Shown here piece after piece: positions 33,801 through 42,101 of a stretch of DNA of 64,000 nt. The position numbers were made by a program, and so were the translations under genes. The notes under the pieces are model-generated. The model searched no databases and was not told the DNA's origin. It worked only from the letters and a program-made list of their open reading frames with translations. The stretch comes from Planctomycetota bacterium (GTDB lineage: Bacteria; Planctomycetota; UBA1135; GCA-002686595), in NCBI GenBank assembly GCA_016220085.1, contig JACRIN010000006.1, positions 1 through 64,000 of the forward strand, given 5' to 3'. Position 1 is the first letter of the stretch, and every line of letters starts with the position of its first letter.

Positions 33801-35393
33801 GTGGTCGAAGTGGGGGGTGTCGCGCGCGCCCCGTGCGCGCTCTTCCGCGTCCTCCCGACCGACCGAACCGCCTTGGCCGATCGCATCCTCATCGTCGACG
33901 ACTCCCGCGAGGTGCTCGCGAGCTTCGAGCGCTTGCTCGGTAGGAATTTCGACGTCGTCACCGCTTCGAGCGGCGAGAGGGCGCTCGAACTCTGTCTGGA
34001 GCAAGGCCCCTTCGCCGTCGTGGTCGCCGACTACGAGATGCCGGGCATGAAGGGGATCGAGCTCCTGATGCGTGTGCGCGAATGTTGGCCGGACACCGTG
34101 CCGATCATGATCACCGGCGTCGTCGACGTCGACGTCGCGATCGATGCTCTGCACAACGGACGGATCTTCCGCTTCCTCGAAAAGCCTTGTCCGCCGGGGC
34201 TGCTGACCTCGGCGATCGAGGACGCGCTCGCCGAACACCGGCGCATCGCACACGAACACGAGCTCGCCAACACGCTGCGCTTTTCGCGCGAGACCTTGGT
34301 GCGGTTCAATCAGACGCTGAACGGCTTGGTCGACGAGCAGACCGAGGCGTTGCTGCGCCTCAATCGGTTCGTCAGCGACCTCAACGCCGCCGATTCGCTG
34401 CAGGAGATCGGCGAACTCGCCGCGCGTGCCGCGCGCGACCTGGTCGGCGAACGCGCGGTGACCGCCGAGATCTGCTCCCGGCCGGGCGGAGACGTCGAAT
34501 GCCGCTCGTCGGTCGGTCCGAGTCCGTGCGGCGAGCAGCGGCGCGAGCCCGCGCGTTCGCCCGACGGCGAGATCGGGTGCATCCGCGTCGACGAGCACGA
34601 TCGAGCCGGGCGACCGCTGAGCTCGCTGCAAGCGAGTCTGCTCGCCGCGATCGCAGGCTCGACCGCCGTCGCCGCGCACAACCAGGTTCGCAGACGCGAG
34701 CGCGACGAGGCGCAGCACGCGACGATTCTCGCGCTCGCGAAGCTTGCGGAGCAGCGGGACAACGAGACCGGCAAGCACCTCGAGCGTGTCAGCCTCTTCT
34801 GCACGCTGATCGCGGAGGGGCTGCGCGAGGACGGCTGCTACCGCGACGTGATCACCGACGATTTCGTCCGCGACCTCTACCGTTCCGCGCCGTTGCACGA
34901 CATCGGCAAGGTCGGGATCCCCGATTCGATCCTGCTGAAGCCCGGGAAGCTGACGCCGGACGAGTGGGTCATCATGAAGACGCACACCGAGATCGGCGCG
35001 GACACGCTGCGCACGGTGATGGCGCACAACGGCACGCAGGGCTTCCTGCGGATGAGCCTCGACATCGCGTGGTGTCACCACGAGTACTGGAACGGCCTCG
35101 GCTACCCGCGCGGGCTCGCCGGCGAAGCGATCCCGCTCTCCGCTCGCATCCTCGCGTTGGCGGACGTGTACGACGCGCTGACGAGCGTGCGGATCTACAA
35201 GTCCGCGTGGACGCACCAAGCCGCGCTCGAGTGGATCCGCAAGGAATCGGGGACGCACTTCGATCCTCTCTGCGTCGAGAGCTTCGTGAAGCGCGAGCAG
35301 CTCGCCGAGCGAATCCGAGCGCAGCTCGCCGACACCCGCGACGAAGTGCTCGCGCACCTCGGCGGCTCCGGCGCGAACTCGCACGCGGCGTGA
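33801..35393 (+). CDS. Response regulator with HD-GYP c-di-GMP phosphodiesterase domain
   Basis: The 530-residue protein has an N-terminal receiver domain (about 27-145) with ILIVDDS, phosphoacceptor D77 in VVADYEMPG, and FRFLEKP. A helical linker and a GAF-like segment (about 180-305) lead to an HD-GYP domain (about 315-500) with LHDIGKVGIPD and HHEYWNGLGYPRGLAGEAIPLSARILALADVYDAL, all metal and GYP residues retained. It likely hydrolyses c-di-GMP when phosphorylated. No cognate kinase is adjacent. GTG 33801 is used; TTG 33873, just before the receiver domain, is a plausible alternative. Confidence 0.9.
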   Translation: MVEVGGVARAPCALFRVLPTDRTALADRILIVDDSREVLASFERLLGRNFDVVTASSGERALELCLEQGPFAVVVADYEMPGMKGIELLMRVRECWPDTVPIMITGVVDVDVAIDALHNGRIFRFLEKPCPPGLLTSAIEDALAEHRRIAHEHELANTLRFSRETLVRFNQTLNGLVDEQTEALLRLNRFVSDLNAADSLQEIGELAARAARDLVGERAVTAEICSRPGGDVECRSSVGPSPCGEQRREPARSPDGEIGCIRVDEHDRAGRPLSSLQASLLAAIAGSTAVAAHNQVRRRERDEAQHATILALAKLAEQRDNETGKHLERVSLFCTLIAEGLREDGCYRDVITDDFVRDLYRSAPLHDIGKVGIPDSILLKPGKLTPDEWVIMKTHTEIGADTLRTVMAHNGTQGFLRMSLDIAWCHHEYWNGLGYPRGLAGEAIPLSARILALADVYDALTSVRIYKSAWTHQAALEWIRKESGTHFDPLCVESFVKREQLAERIRAQLADTRDEVLAHLGGSGANSHAA

Positions 35394-35625
35394 GCGCGTC
35401 TTGCGCCCGAGCGGCGTGAGCGAGACTCGGACGCGGGTCTGATCCGAGCTCCGCGCGCGCCCGGACGGAGCCCGACCGTTCCGCGTACCGGCGGCTCGCG
35501 GTTTCGCGCGCGTTTCGTGCCGCGGCGTGAGCCCGGTGCCCGCGCACTCGCGGCGCGCCGGTACACGGAGTGAAGGCGCACGGAGCGAGGGCTGACGGTG
35601 CACGACGTGAGGCGTAGTCGTTTGA
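35394..35625. other. Intergenic region before tandem-repeat array
   Basis: This is the first half of the 486-base gap between the HD-GYP and MFS genes. No gene, promoter or hairpin was recognised. The tandem repeats follow at 35626-35796. Confidence 0.5.
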
Positions 35626-35724
35626 GGCGTGAGTGGCGTGAGTGGCGTGAGTGGCGTGAGTGGCGTGAGTGGCGTGAGTGGCGTGAGTGGCGTGAGTGGC
35701 GTGAGTGGCGTGAGTGGCGTGAGT
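35626..35724. repeat. Eleven tandem copies of a 9-mer
   Basis: GGCGTGAGT is repeated 11 times without change. It is directly followed by two related 8-mer arrays, so the whole 171-base block looks like successive slippage expansions. Not coding on either strand, though its reverse strand reads as an open frame of His/Ser/Arg repeats. Confidence 0.95.
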
Positions 35725-35796
35725 GGGTGAGTGGGTGAGTGGGTGAGTGGGTGAGTGGGTGACAGGGTGACAGGGTGACAGGGTGACAGGGTGACA
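35725..35796. repeat. Nine tandem 8-mers of two related types
   Basis: Four copies of GGGTGAGT (35725-35756) are followed by five copies of GGGTGACA (35757-35796). The block ends 83 bases before the first MFS start codon, so copy-number change could alter that gene's upstream region. Confidence 0.95.
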
Positions 35797-35879
35797 GGGT
35801 GGCCGCGTGGCCGTGGCTGCGTGACTGAGTAGCCGTGTGACTGCGTGACGGCGCGCGCGACGAATTCCACTCGGCGACG

Positions 35880-37151
35880 ATGTGCGGGCGTGGCTGCGGT
35901 GTCATCCTGCTCGGCTCGATGGAAGCCTGGCGTCGAACGCAGCGCGCGGTGTGGCTCGCGAACCTGGTCACCGCGGCGGGGATGATGAGCTTCCTGCCGT
36001 TCTTCCCGAGCCATCTGCAGGCGCTCGGCCTCGAGGATCGCAGCGAGATCGCGACGTGGGCGGGCGTGCTCTACGGCGCCGCGCCCCTTTCCGCGGCGGT
36101 GATGAGTCCGATCTGGGGCGCGGTCGGCGATCGCGTCGGCCGCAAGGTGATGGTGCTGCGCTCGATGCTCGCGATCGCGCTGTTCGTCGGCGCGATGGCG
36201 TTCGCGACGTCGCCGTGGCAAGTCCTCGTACTCCGGCTCTTGCAGGGCGCGTTCTCGGGTTTCGTCGCGCCGAGTCTGACGTTGGTCAGCGTCTCCGCGC
36301 CCGCCGATCGGCAAGGTTCGATCTCCGCGTCGCTGCAGCAAGCGATGACGCTCGGCGCGGTCGCCGGGCCTGCGCTTGGCGAGTCCGCGCGCGCGCACGG
36401 CGGCATCCGCGCGGCGTACCTCGTCGTCGCCGCGCTCGCGTTGCTCTCCGCCGGTTGCGTCGCCGTGTTCGCGGAGGAGCACGACGGCCATCGCCGCGGC
36501 GCTTCGGCCGAGGGCGGCGCGCTTGGCGACTCACACGGCGACTCTCACGGCGCCGCGCGCGGCCGAACGAGCTGGCGCAGCGCTTTGCGCGCGAGCTTCG
36601 GCGATCTCGCGGAGCTGCGGACGAACCGCGCGCTGCGCGCCGCGGTCGTGCTGACGTTCTGGCTGCAGTTCGGAATGGGCGCGACCACGCCGATGCTCGA
36701 GCTCGTCGTGCAGGACTTCCCGAGCGACGCGCCGCACATCCTGCCGCTCTCCACGGGAGCGCTCTTCAGCGCGGTCGCGATCGCGAACCTGGTGTTCCTG
36801 CCGTGGTGGGGACGCTTCGGTGATCGCCATGGGCACGCGCGCGCGTTGCTCGCGTGCTCGGGGCTCTCGGGCGCCGTGCTCGCATTGCATGCGCTGCCGC
36901 TCACGTTCGACGGGTGGATGGCGATGCGCTTCGCGCTCGGTGCGGTGATGGCGGGCGCCGGTCCGCTCGCGTTCGGCGTCGTGTTCGCGGCGCGCTGCCT
37001 CGCGGTCGCGATCGCCGCGGCGCTCGGCGGCACCGGTTTCGGCTGGCTGGGCGCGCGCGGGCTCTTCCTGGTCGCCGGCGGGCTGGTGCTCGCCTCGGTC
37101 GGGTGGTGCGGCGCGCGCACCCGCCGCGTGCGGTCGGTCGGGGTTCCGTGA
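35880..37151 (+). CDS. MFS transporter
   Basis: The 423-residue protein has about 12 membrane helices in two halves. The loop 2-3 signature GAVGDRVGRKVMVLRS and a related loop 8-9 motif (WWGRFGDRHGHARALL) identify the major facilitator superfamily, probably a drug-efflux-type subgroup. A His/Gly/Ser-rich cytoplasmic loop (EEHDGHRRGASAEGG, then GDSHGDSHG) separates the halves. ATG 35880 lacks a Shine-Dalgarno site; ATG 35919 (MEAWRRTQ) is an alternative start just before the first helix. The substrate cannot be predicted. Confidence 0.88.
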   Translation: MCGRGCGVILLGSMEAWRRTQRAVWLANLVTAAGMMSFLPFFPSHLQALGLEDRSEIATWAGVLYGAAPLSAAVMSPIWGAVGDRVGRKVMVLRSMLAIALFVGAMAFATSPWQVLVLRLLQGAFSGFVAPSLTLVSVSAPADRQGSISASLQQAMTLGAVAGPALGESARAHGGIRAAYLVVAALALLSAGCVAVFAEEHDGHRRGASAEGGALGDSHGDSHGAARGRTSWRSALRASFGDLAELRTNRALRAAVVLTFWLQFGMGATTPMLELVVQDFPSDAPHILPLSTGALFSAVAIANLVFLPWWGRFGDRHGHARALLACSGLSGAVLALHALPLTFDGWMAMRFALGAVMAGAGPLAFGVVFAARCLAVAIAAALGGTGFGWLGARGLFLVAGGLVLASVGWCGARTRRVRSVGVP

Positions 37152-37169
37152 CTTGTCCACCGGCTCTCC

Positions 37170-37191
37170 ACAATCCGTAGGGGGGGATTGT
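37170..37191. promoter_or_regulatory. Inverted repeat before the P-loop ATPase gene
   Basis: ACAATCC (37170-37176) and GGATTGT (37185-37191) flank an eight-base G-rich loop. It lies 19 bases after the MFS stop and 57 before the next start. It could be an operator or a short terminator stem; no T-run follows. Confidence 0.45.
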
Positions 37192-37247
37192 CAGGTCTGG
37201 CCCCGGCGGTAGGGTGTCGCGCCGACCCCAAGTCCGCGGAGGAAGCG

Positions 37248-37934
37248 ATGCGCAAACCGGTTCGGATCTACTTCGTCGGCGCCCACTCGACCGGCAAGAC
37301 CACGCTCGCCCGGTGGGTTCGCGATCAGTACGAGCTGCCGATGATCTCCGAGGTCGCGCGCGGCGTGCTCGCGGAGATGGAGGAGCGGCTCGATCAAATT
37401 CGTTCGAACCTGGACGTCGTCGACCGCTACCAGAAGCAGGTCTTCGAGCGGCAGATCGCTGCCGAGGCCGATCACCAAGGCGCATTCGTCAGCGACCGCG
37501 CGTTTTGCAACCTCGCGTATGCCGCGCATCACTCGACGGTGCTCGCCGACCTCGCGCGCGATCGGCGCCTCGCCGACTACATGGCGTCGGTTCGCGAAGG
37601 CATCGTGTTCTTCCTGCGGCCGCACGCGGAGCTGCTCTCCCACGACGGAGTGCGCGCCGGCGTCGCGTGGGAGGAGGTCGTGCGCATCGACGGCATGGTC
37701 AAGTTCATGCTCGAGATGTTCGCGGTGCCGTACATCCCGGTCGAATCGCTCGCGATGCAGGAGCGCGTGCGCTTGATCGAGCGCGTGCTCTCGCTCGCTG
37801 GAGTGGATCGCGCGCACGACGTCCATGCGCCGATGGAATCGCTGCCGGCGCGGCGAGCGACGTTGCGCCCGACTCGCCGCGACGGCGACGGCGAGAATTC
37901 GGGTCTTCGCAACTCCGAATCGGCCAGCCTCTGA
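37248..37934 (+). CDS. P-loop ATPase, AAA_28/NadR-type
   Basis: The 228-residue protein begins with a beta strand and Walker A motif GAHSTGKTTLAR. SEVARGVLAEM, FERQIAAEAD, FVSDRAFCNLAYA and VFFLRP match the AAA_28 family, whose members resemble the kinase part of NadR and act on small nucleotides or as GTP/ATP-dependent regulators. A basic, polar C-terminal tail (about 195-228) looks disordered. GGAGGA lies five bases before ATG 37248, an excellent ribosome-binding site. Substrate unknown. Confidence 0.8.
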   Translation: MRKPVRIYFVGAHSTGKTTLARWVRDQYELPMISEVARGVLAEMEERLDQIRSNLDVVDRYQKQVFERQIAAEADHQGAFVSDRAFCNLAYAAHHSTVLADLARDRRLADYMASVREGIVFFLRPHAELLSHDGVRAGVAWEEVVRIDGMVKFMLEMFAVPYIPVESLAMQERVRLIERVLSLAGVDRAHDVHAPMESLPARRATLRPTRRDGDGENSGLRNSESASL

Positions 37935-38036
37935 GCGGAGCTTCGCGGCCCCCGCGGACGTGACTTCGTCCATTCGCTGCCCCCGTGCTCCGCATCCTTG
38001 CGGATAACGGGCGCGATAGTCGCGTAGGGCCGTCCC

Positions 38037-38064
38037 TTGCGAGCCGCAGACGAGCGGATACCCT
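38037..38064 (+). promoter_or_regulatory. Candidate promoter of the DUF481 gene
   Basis: TTGCGA (38037-38042), a 16-base spacer, and TACCCT (38059-38064) followed by CC, similar to other promoters here. The predicted leader is about 35 bases. Confidence 0.4.
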
Positions 38065-38107
38065 CCTTCGCTCTCCGAACGTCCCCGACCTTTCCAATCA
38101 TCGAGCC

Positions 38108-38893
38108 ATGCTGATTCTCCCGATCTTCCTCCTCAGCGTTCCGACCGAATCCTCCGCGACGACCCGTGCGACCGATACCGCGCCGGTCTCCGTGCAAGAC
38201 GCCGCGCAACCGATCGAGCCCAAGTGGACCGGCGCCATCAGTCTCGGGCTGTCGCTCTTCGACGGCGACACCGACACGCGCAGCGCGACGGCGACCGCCG
38301 ACGCCGAGTACCGCCGCGAGCACGACCGCACGACGGTCGGCTTCTACTGGAACTACCAACAAGACAAGAACGCGACGCCGTCGATCACGCAGCGTCGCAC
38401 CGGCCTCAAGGCGAAGTACGACTACTTCTTCTCGAAGCGCACGTACGGTCTGGTCCAAGCCAGCGCGGAAGCCGACAAGGCCGCCGACGTCAAGCTGCGC
38501 ACGACGCTGGGCGTCGGCGCCGGTCACCAGTTCCTCGAGGACGAGGCGTGGATCGGCTCGGGCACGTGGAAGGTCTCGGCGGAAGCCGGCGTCGCGCAAT
38601 TCGATGAGGACTTCAACGTCGCGAAGGACAGCGACTACATCACGGCTCGCGCGGCGTACTCCGCCGAATGGAAGGCGAGCGAGAAGTGGAGCCTCTCGCA
38701 GAACTGCGAAATCTTCCCGTCGCTCGAGGACTCGAGCGACCTGTTCATCAAGCTCGACACGCGCGGCAAGATCGCGCTGACGGAGAAGATGTTCGGCCAG
38801 ATCCAATGGCTGTGGACGTACGACAACACGCCGGCCGCCGGACTGTCGCGCACGAACGATCTCTACGCGTTGACGCTCGGTTGGAGCTTCTGA
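38108..38893 (+). CDS. DUF481 outer-membrane beta-barrel protein
   Basis: The 261-residue exported protein has a short signal peptide (residues 1-17), a polar linker, then alternating beta strands in the pattern of DUF481/YdiY proteins ([63 protein letters not shown]). The final aromatic residue fits an outer-membrane barrel recognised by BamA. Start ATG 38108. Function of the family is not established; some members are linked to salt or acid stress. Confidence 0.85.
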   Translation: MLILPIFLLSVPTESSATTRATDTAPVSVQDAAQPIEPKWTGAISLGLSLFDGDTDTRSATATADAEYRREHDRTTVGFYWNYQQDKNATPSITQRRTGLKAKYDYFFSKRTYGLVQASAEADKAADVKLRTTLGVGAGHQFLEDEAWIGSGTWKVSAEAGVAQFDEDFNVAKDSDYITARAAYSAEWKASEKWSLSQNCEIFPSLEDSSDLFIKLDTRGKIALTEKMFGQIQWLWTYDNTPAAGLSRTNDLYALTLGWSF

Positions 38894-38990
38894 TCCCGAC
38901 TTCCAGTGCGGGCATCCGTGCGCGAGGCGCCGGGTGCCCGCGGCACTTCCCTCTGAACGGTCCCATTCCCACCCAGCAGGAGTTCAAGTC

Positions 38991-39368
38991 ATGGGCATGA
39001 TGCAAGAGTTCAAAGAGTTCGCCATGAAGGGCAACGTCGTCGACATGGCGGTCGGCGTCGTGATCGGCGCTGCCTTCGGTAAGATCGTGTCGTCGATGGT
39101 GAACGACATCATCATGCCGTTGGTCGGCCTGATCCTCGGCGGCATCGACTTCACGAAGCACGCGGTGTCGATCGACAAAGCGAGCGCCACGCTGCAATCG
39201 CTCGCGGGCGACGCCGCGATCAAGGCCGCGACCGATGCGGGTCAGTCGGTCGTGAAGTATGGCGCGTTCATCCAGAACGTCATCGACTTCGTGATCGTCG
39301 CGTTCGCGATCTTCATCGCGGTTCGGATGATGAACAAGATGCGCAAGCAAGCGCCGCCCGCGAAGTAG
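38991..39368 (+). CDS. mscL: Large-conductance mechanosensitive channel MscL
   Basis: MscL is the pentameric emergency-release channel opened by membrane tension in hypo-osmotic shock. The 125-residue protein has the N-terminal amphipathic helix ([13 protein letters not shown]), TM1 [31 protein letters not shown], a periplasmic loop, TM2 [21 protein letters not shown], and the basic C-terminal helix. ATG 38991 has a GGAG site. Its stop abuts the stop of the convergent gene with no spacing. An inverted repeat (AGTGCGGGCA near 38907) in the 97-base gap upstream may end DUF481 transcription. Confidence 0.97.
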   Translation: MGMMQEFKEFAMKGNVVDMAVGVVIGAAFGKIVSSMVNDIIMPLVGLILGGIDFTKHAVSIDKASATLQSLAGDAAIKAATDAGQSVVKYGAFIQNVIDFVIVAFAIFIAVRMMNKMRKQAPPAK

Positions 39369-40400
39369 TCAGTCCGGAAGGACCAGGGCGCCCCGCAGCG
39401 CCGCGGCCAGTTCGCGTCTGACCACGGTCGGCGAGAGCGAGCTCGCAGCGAGGCAGCGGTTGTGCTCTTCGAACGCATCGAGCCCCTCGGCTCCGAACCA
39501 GAGTTCGGGAGAGGGGCTCGAGCTGTCTTCCGCGCGCCACGCGAGCGCCGCGGCAGGGGCAACGCCTTCGAGCGCATTCAAGCGCGCCGCGAGCGCCGCG
39601 AGGTCCGGACGCGGGAGCCGCGCCGGCTCCGCGCCGTCGAACCAAGAGCGGGTGCCGATCACGAACCGGTACAGCGTCCCCTTGGGCCGCGGCGCGATGG
39701 TGAGGATCCGATCGCGCGGTGTCGATCCGAAGAGCGCATGTCGGCCGGGCGCGAACGGCGCGCGAGCATCCTTCGCGGTCCAGATCGACCAATCGAGGTG
39801 CACCAGGTCGTCGTGCGTCGCGCGCTCGAGCTCGGCGCGACCTCGCGCGAGCGACGAGAGCGCGTCTTGCCAGAGCTCGCGATGGAGCTCGAGCTCGCCG
39901 CCGAGCAGCGCGGGGAGCCGTTCGACGAGTTCGCGCGCCGCGAGCTCCCACCGCGCCCACGCATCGAGCCCGACGAAGCGCGCGGCGAGCGGCGAGCGCG
40001 CGCGATCGGCGAACGCGGCGACCAACGCGTCGAGCGCGACCGCGGCGTCGCTCGGCGCTTCGAAGAAGTCGCCGGCGGCCGCGGCATCGAGCAGCGCGCG
40101 CTCGTGCGCCAGCGCCTCGTCCGGGCGCAGGAACGCGAACAACGCGAGCACGCCGTCGGTGTCGTAGTGGTTGTTGACGACCAGGCGCGCGCCGCCGATC
40201 CGTCGCGCGCGCTCGGCGGCCGGGAGTCGCGCGAACGCGAGCACGATGCCGGTCGAAAGCGGCCGCTTCAGCTCCGCCGGCGTGCGATTGCCGGGCCAGT
40301 GGCTCAGGTTCAGGCCGGGCGCATCCCACGCACCATCGACGCTGACCACCGGCTCCGAACCGAACGACGGCCCGAGGCGGAGCTCGAACGCGGCGCTCAC
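39369..40400 (-). CDS. Uncharacterised cytoplasmic protein (DUF6687-like)
   Basis: The 343-residue soluble protein starts at GTG 40400, which overlaps the stop of the TPR gene as GTGA. Conserved-looking blocks are LNLSHWPGNRTP, a block VVNNHYDTDGVLALFAFL with an acidic/His motif reminiscent of metal-binding sites, and LYRFVIGTRSWFD. From memory these resemble the DUF6687 family; I cannot confirm that. No signal peptide. It is translationally coupled to a TPR protein and ends exactly where mscL ends on the other strand. Enzymatic activity is possible but unproven. Confidence 0.75.
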   Translation of the reverse strand: MSAAFELRLGPSFGSEPVVSVDGAWDAPGLNLSHWPGNRTPAELKRPLSTGIVLAFARLPAAERARRIGGARLVVNNHYDTDGVLALFAFLRPDEALAHERALLDAAAAGDFFEAPSDAAVALDALVAAFADRARSPLAARFVGLDAWARWELAARELVERLPALLGGELELHRELWQDALSSLARGRAELERATHDDLVHLDWSIWTAKDARAPFAPGRHALFGSTPRDRILTIAPRPKGTLYRFVIGTRSWFDGAEPARLPRPDLAALAARLNALEGVAPAAALAWRAEDSSSPSPELWFGAEGLDAFEEHNRCLAASSLSPTVVRRELAAALRGALVLPD

Positions 40401-42064
40401 TGCTTGCCGTCGCCGCCCTTGCGCTCCAGCTGCTTCTTCAAGAGCGCGAGGTTGTTCTTCGAGTCGCGGCGCGCGAGCTCGATCGCCGCGCGATCGTCGG
40501 GCGAGAGATCCGTGCGCGCGAGCTCCTTCTCGGCGCACGCGAAGGCCTTCGCGTAGAGCTCCAGCGCGCGCTCGAAGTCGCGTTCGAGGTTGTAGTGCAG
40601 GATCACCGCGGTGTCGTTCAGGTAGTTCGGGTTCTCCGGCGCGATCGAGAGCGCGGTCTCGTACGCGGCGAGCGCGCGCTCCCAGAACCCGACCAGCGTC
40701 TCGTGCGGCGTGTCCCTAGTTGTGCGCTTCAGCGTGTCGGCATGGTCGCGCAGGAACAGCCCGAGGTTGTTCCAGTGGCGGCCGACCTCGGGGCTGACGC
40801 GCGTGCAGATCTCGCAGAGCAACGCGGCGTCGAGGTTCAGCGCCTCGCCCTGGTGCTTGTCCGGATTCGCGCACCAACCGACCAGGAACTCGATCTCGGC
40901 GAGCGTCATCTCCTTCGCCGCGGCGATCGCGGCGGTGAGGCCGTTCGGATCGGCTTCCGAGAACGTGCGCAGCGCCGCGATGCCCTCGGGATACTTCTGC
41001 TGCGAGTAGCAGGCCTTGTAGACGTAGAACCACGAGTTGACGAACTCCGGGTTCTTCGCGAGCGTCGCTCGGAACGCCTCCTCGGCCTCGGGGTACTTCT
41101 TGCGATCGAAGCGCGTCCAACCGAGCCACCACAAGAGCGTCGCTTCGCCCCACGCGTCGTCGGGGTGCGCGACGAACGCCGTCTTCGCGGCTTCGAGCAC
41201 CGCGAGCAGCTCGTCCGCGCCGAGCGCTTGGTACGCCGCGAGATAGTCGACGGTGCTCGGCGACGCGACGATCGCCGTCGTGTAGGCGAGGCTCGCCTTG
41301 TCCTTCGCCTGTTTCCAGAGCTGCGCGTTGCCGAGCTCCTTCGCGGCGTCGGCGCGTTTCGCGCGCGAGCCGAGGTCGTCCCGGCCCGCGAGTTCGGCGA
41401 GCGCGCGCTCGAGCGACTCGACCGCGACGGTCCAATGGGCGTCGGCTTCCGCCTTGGTCTTCTCATCGGCTTGCGCGGCGACGAACTGCGACATCGCGAT
41501 GCGTCCGCGCAGCGTCAACGCGTCGGCGCTCTTCGGCGCGACGGTCACCGCGCGTTCGACCGCCTTGCGCGCGCGCGGCAGGTCCGGCGCGAACCACGCG
41601 GCTTCGGCGAGCGGTAGGAACGCGTCGCGATAGCGCTCGCCGTTCGCGGCGGTCGCGCGCTCGAGGAACGTGACCGCGTCCGCGAACTGCTGGCCGACGA
41701 AGCCGCCGGGGTTGCCGCCGGCGACCGCCTGCTTCGCGAGCTCGACGAGGCCGACACCCATCACGTAGTCGACGTCGGGGCCCTTCGCGCCGGCGGCTTG
41801 CGCTTGGTCGGCCGCGGCCAGCGCGTCCTCGACCTGCCCGAGCGCGATCTGCGTGCGCAGCACCCACACGCGCGTGCGGAACTGGTCGCCGTCGCGTTTC
41901 GCGGCGTCCTCGAACAGCGGCAGCGCCTCGTCGGTCTTGCCGGCGTCGAGCAACGCGCGTCCGCGCGCGATCAGCGCGTCGAGCGACTCCTGTTCGACGA
42001 ACGAAACGGCGGCGGGCGGCAGGACCGGAGCGGGAACGCAGAACACGAGGAAGGGAACGAACAT
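40397..42064 (-). CDS. Exported TPR-repeat protein
   Basis: The 555-residue protein begins with a signal-like hydrophobic stretch (MFVPFLVFCVPAPVLPPAAV). Multiple tetratricopeptide repeats follow across the length, for example ALLDAGKTDEALPLFEDAAKRD, FDRKKYPEAEEAFRATLAKNPEF and ALAAYETALSIAPENPNYLNDTAVI. A lysine-rich tail closes it. A second, larger TPR lipoprotein gene lies 37 bases upstream, and the two share a C-terminal pattern (NDxAxIxxYxLxRDxxRA), pointing to duplication. A scaffold role in the periplasm is inferred. Confidence 0.85.
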   Translation of the reverse strand: MFVPFLVFCVPAPVLPPAAVSFVEQESLDALIARGRALLDAGKTDEALPLFEDAAKRDGDQFRTRVWVLRTQIALGQVEDALAAADQAQAAGAKGPDVDYVMGVGLVELAKQAVAGGNPGGFVGQQFADAVTFLERATAANGERYRDAFLPLAEAAWFAPDLPRARKAVERAVTVAPKSADALTLRGRIAMSQFVAAQADEKTKAEADAHWTVAVESLERALAELAGRDDLGSRAKRADAAKELGNAQLWKQAKDKASLAYTTAIVASPSTVDYLAAYQALGADELLAVLEAAKTAFVAHPDDAWGEATLLWWLGWTRFDRKKYPEAEEAFRATLAKNPEFVNSWFYVYKACYSQQKYPEGIAALRTFSEADPNGLTAAIAAAKEMTLAEIEFLVGWCANPDKHQGEALNLDAALLCEICTRVSPEVGRHWNNLGLFLRDHADTLKRTTRDTPHETLVGFWERALAAYETALSIAPENPNYLNDTAVILHYNLERDFERALELYAKAFACAEKELARTDLSPDDRAAIELARRDSKNNLALLKKQLERKGGDGKQ

Positions 42065-42101
42065 GGCGGTCTCGTCGGAAAGGGAGGAGTTGGAGAGCTG
42101 G

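Noticed and set aside
35626..35796. CRISPR-like array
   Set aside because: Units are 8-9 bases and directly adjacent, with no spacers; these are microsatellites.
35195..35971. Minus-strand frame with His-Ser-Arg and Thr-Leu-Ser repeats
   Set aside because: The repeats are simple translations of the 9-bp and 8-bp microsatellites. There is no start signal, and it overlaps the HD-GYP and MFS genes.
37170..37191. Rho-independent terminator after the MFS gene
   Set aside because: The stem is only seven base pairs and no T-run follows, so it is listed only as an inverted repeat.
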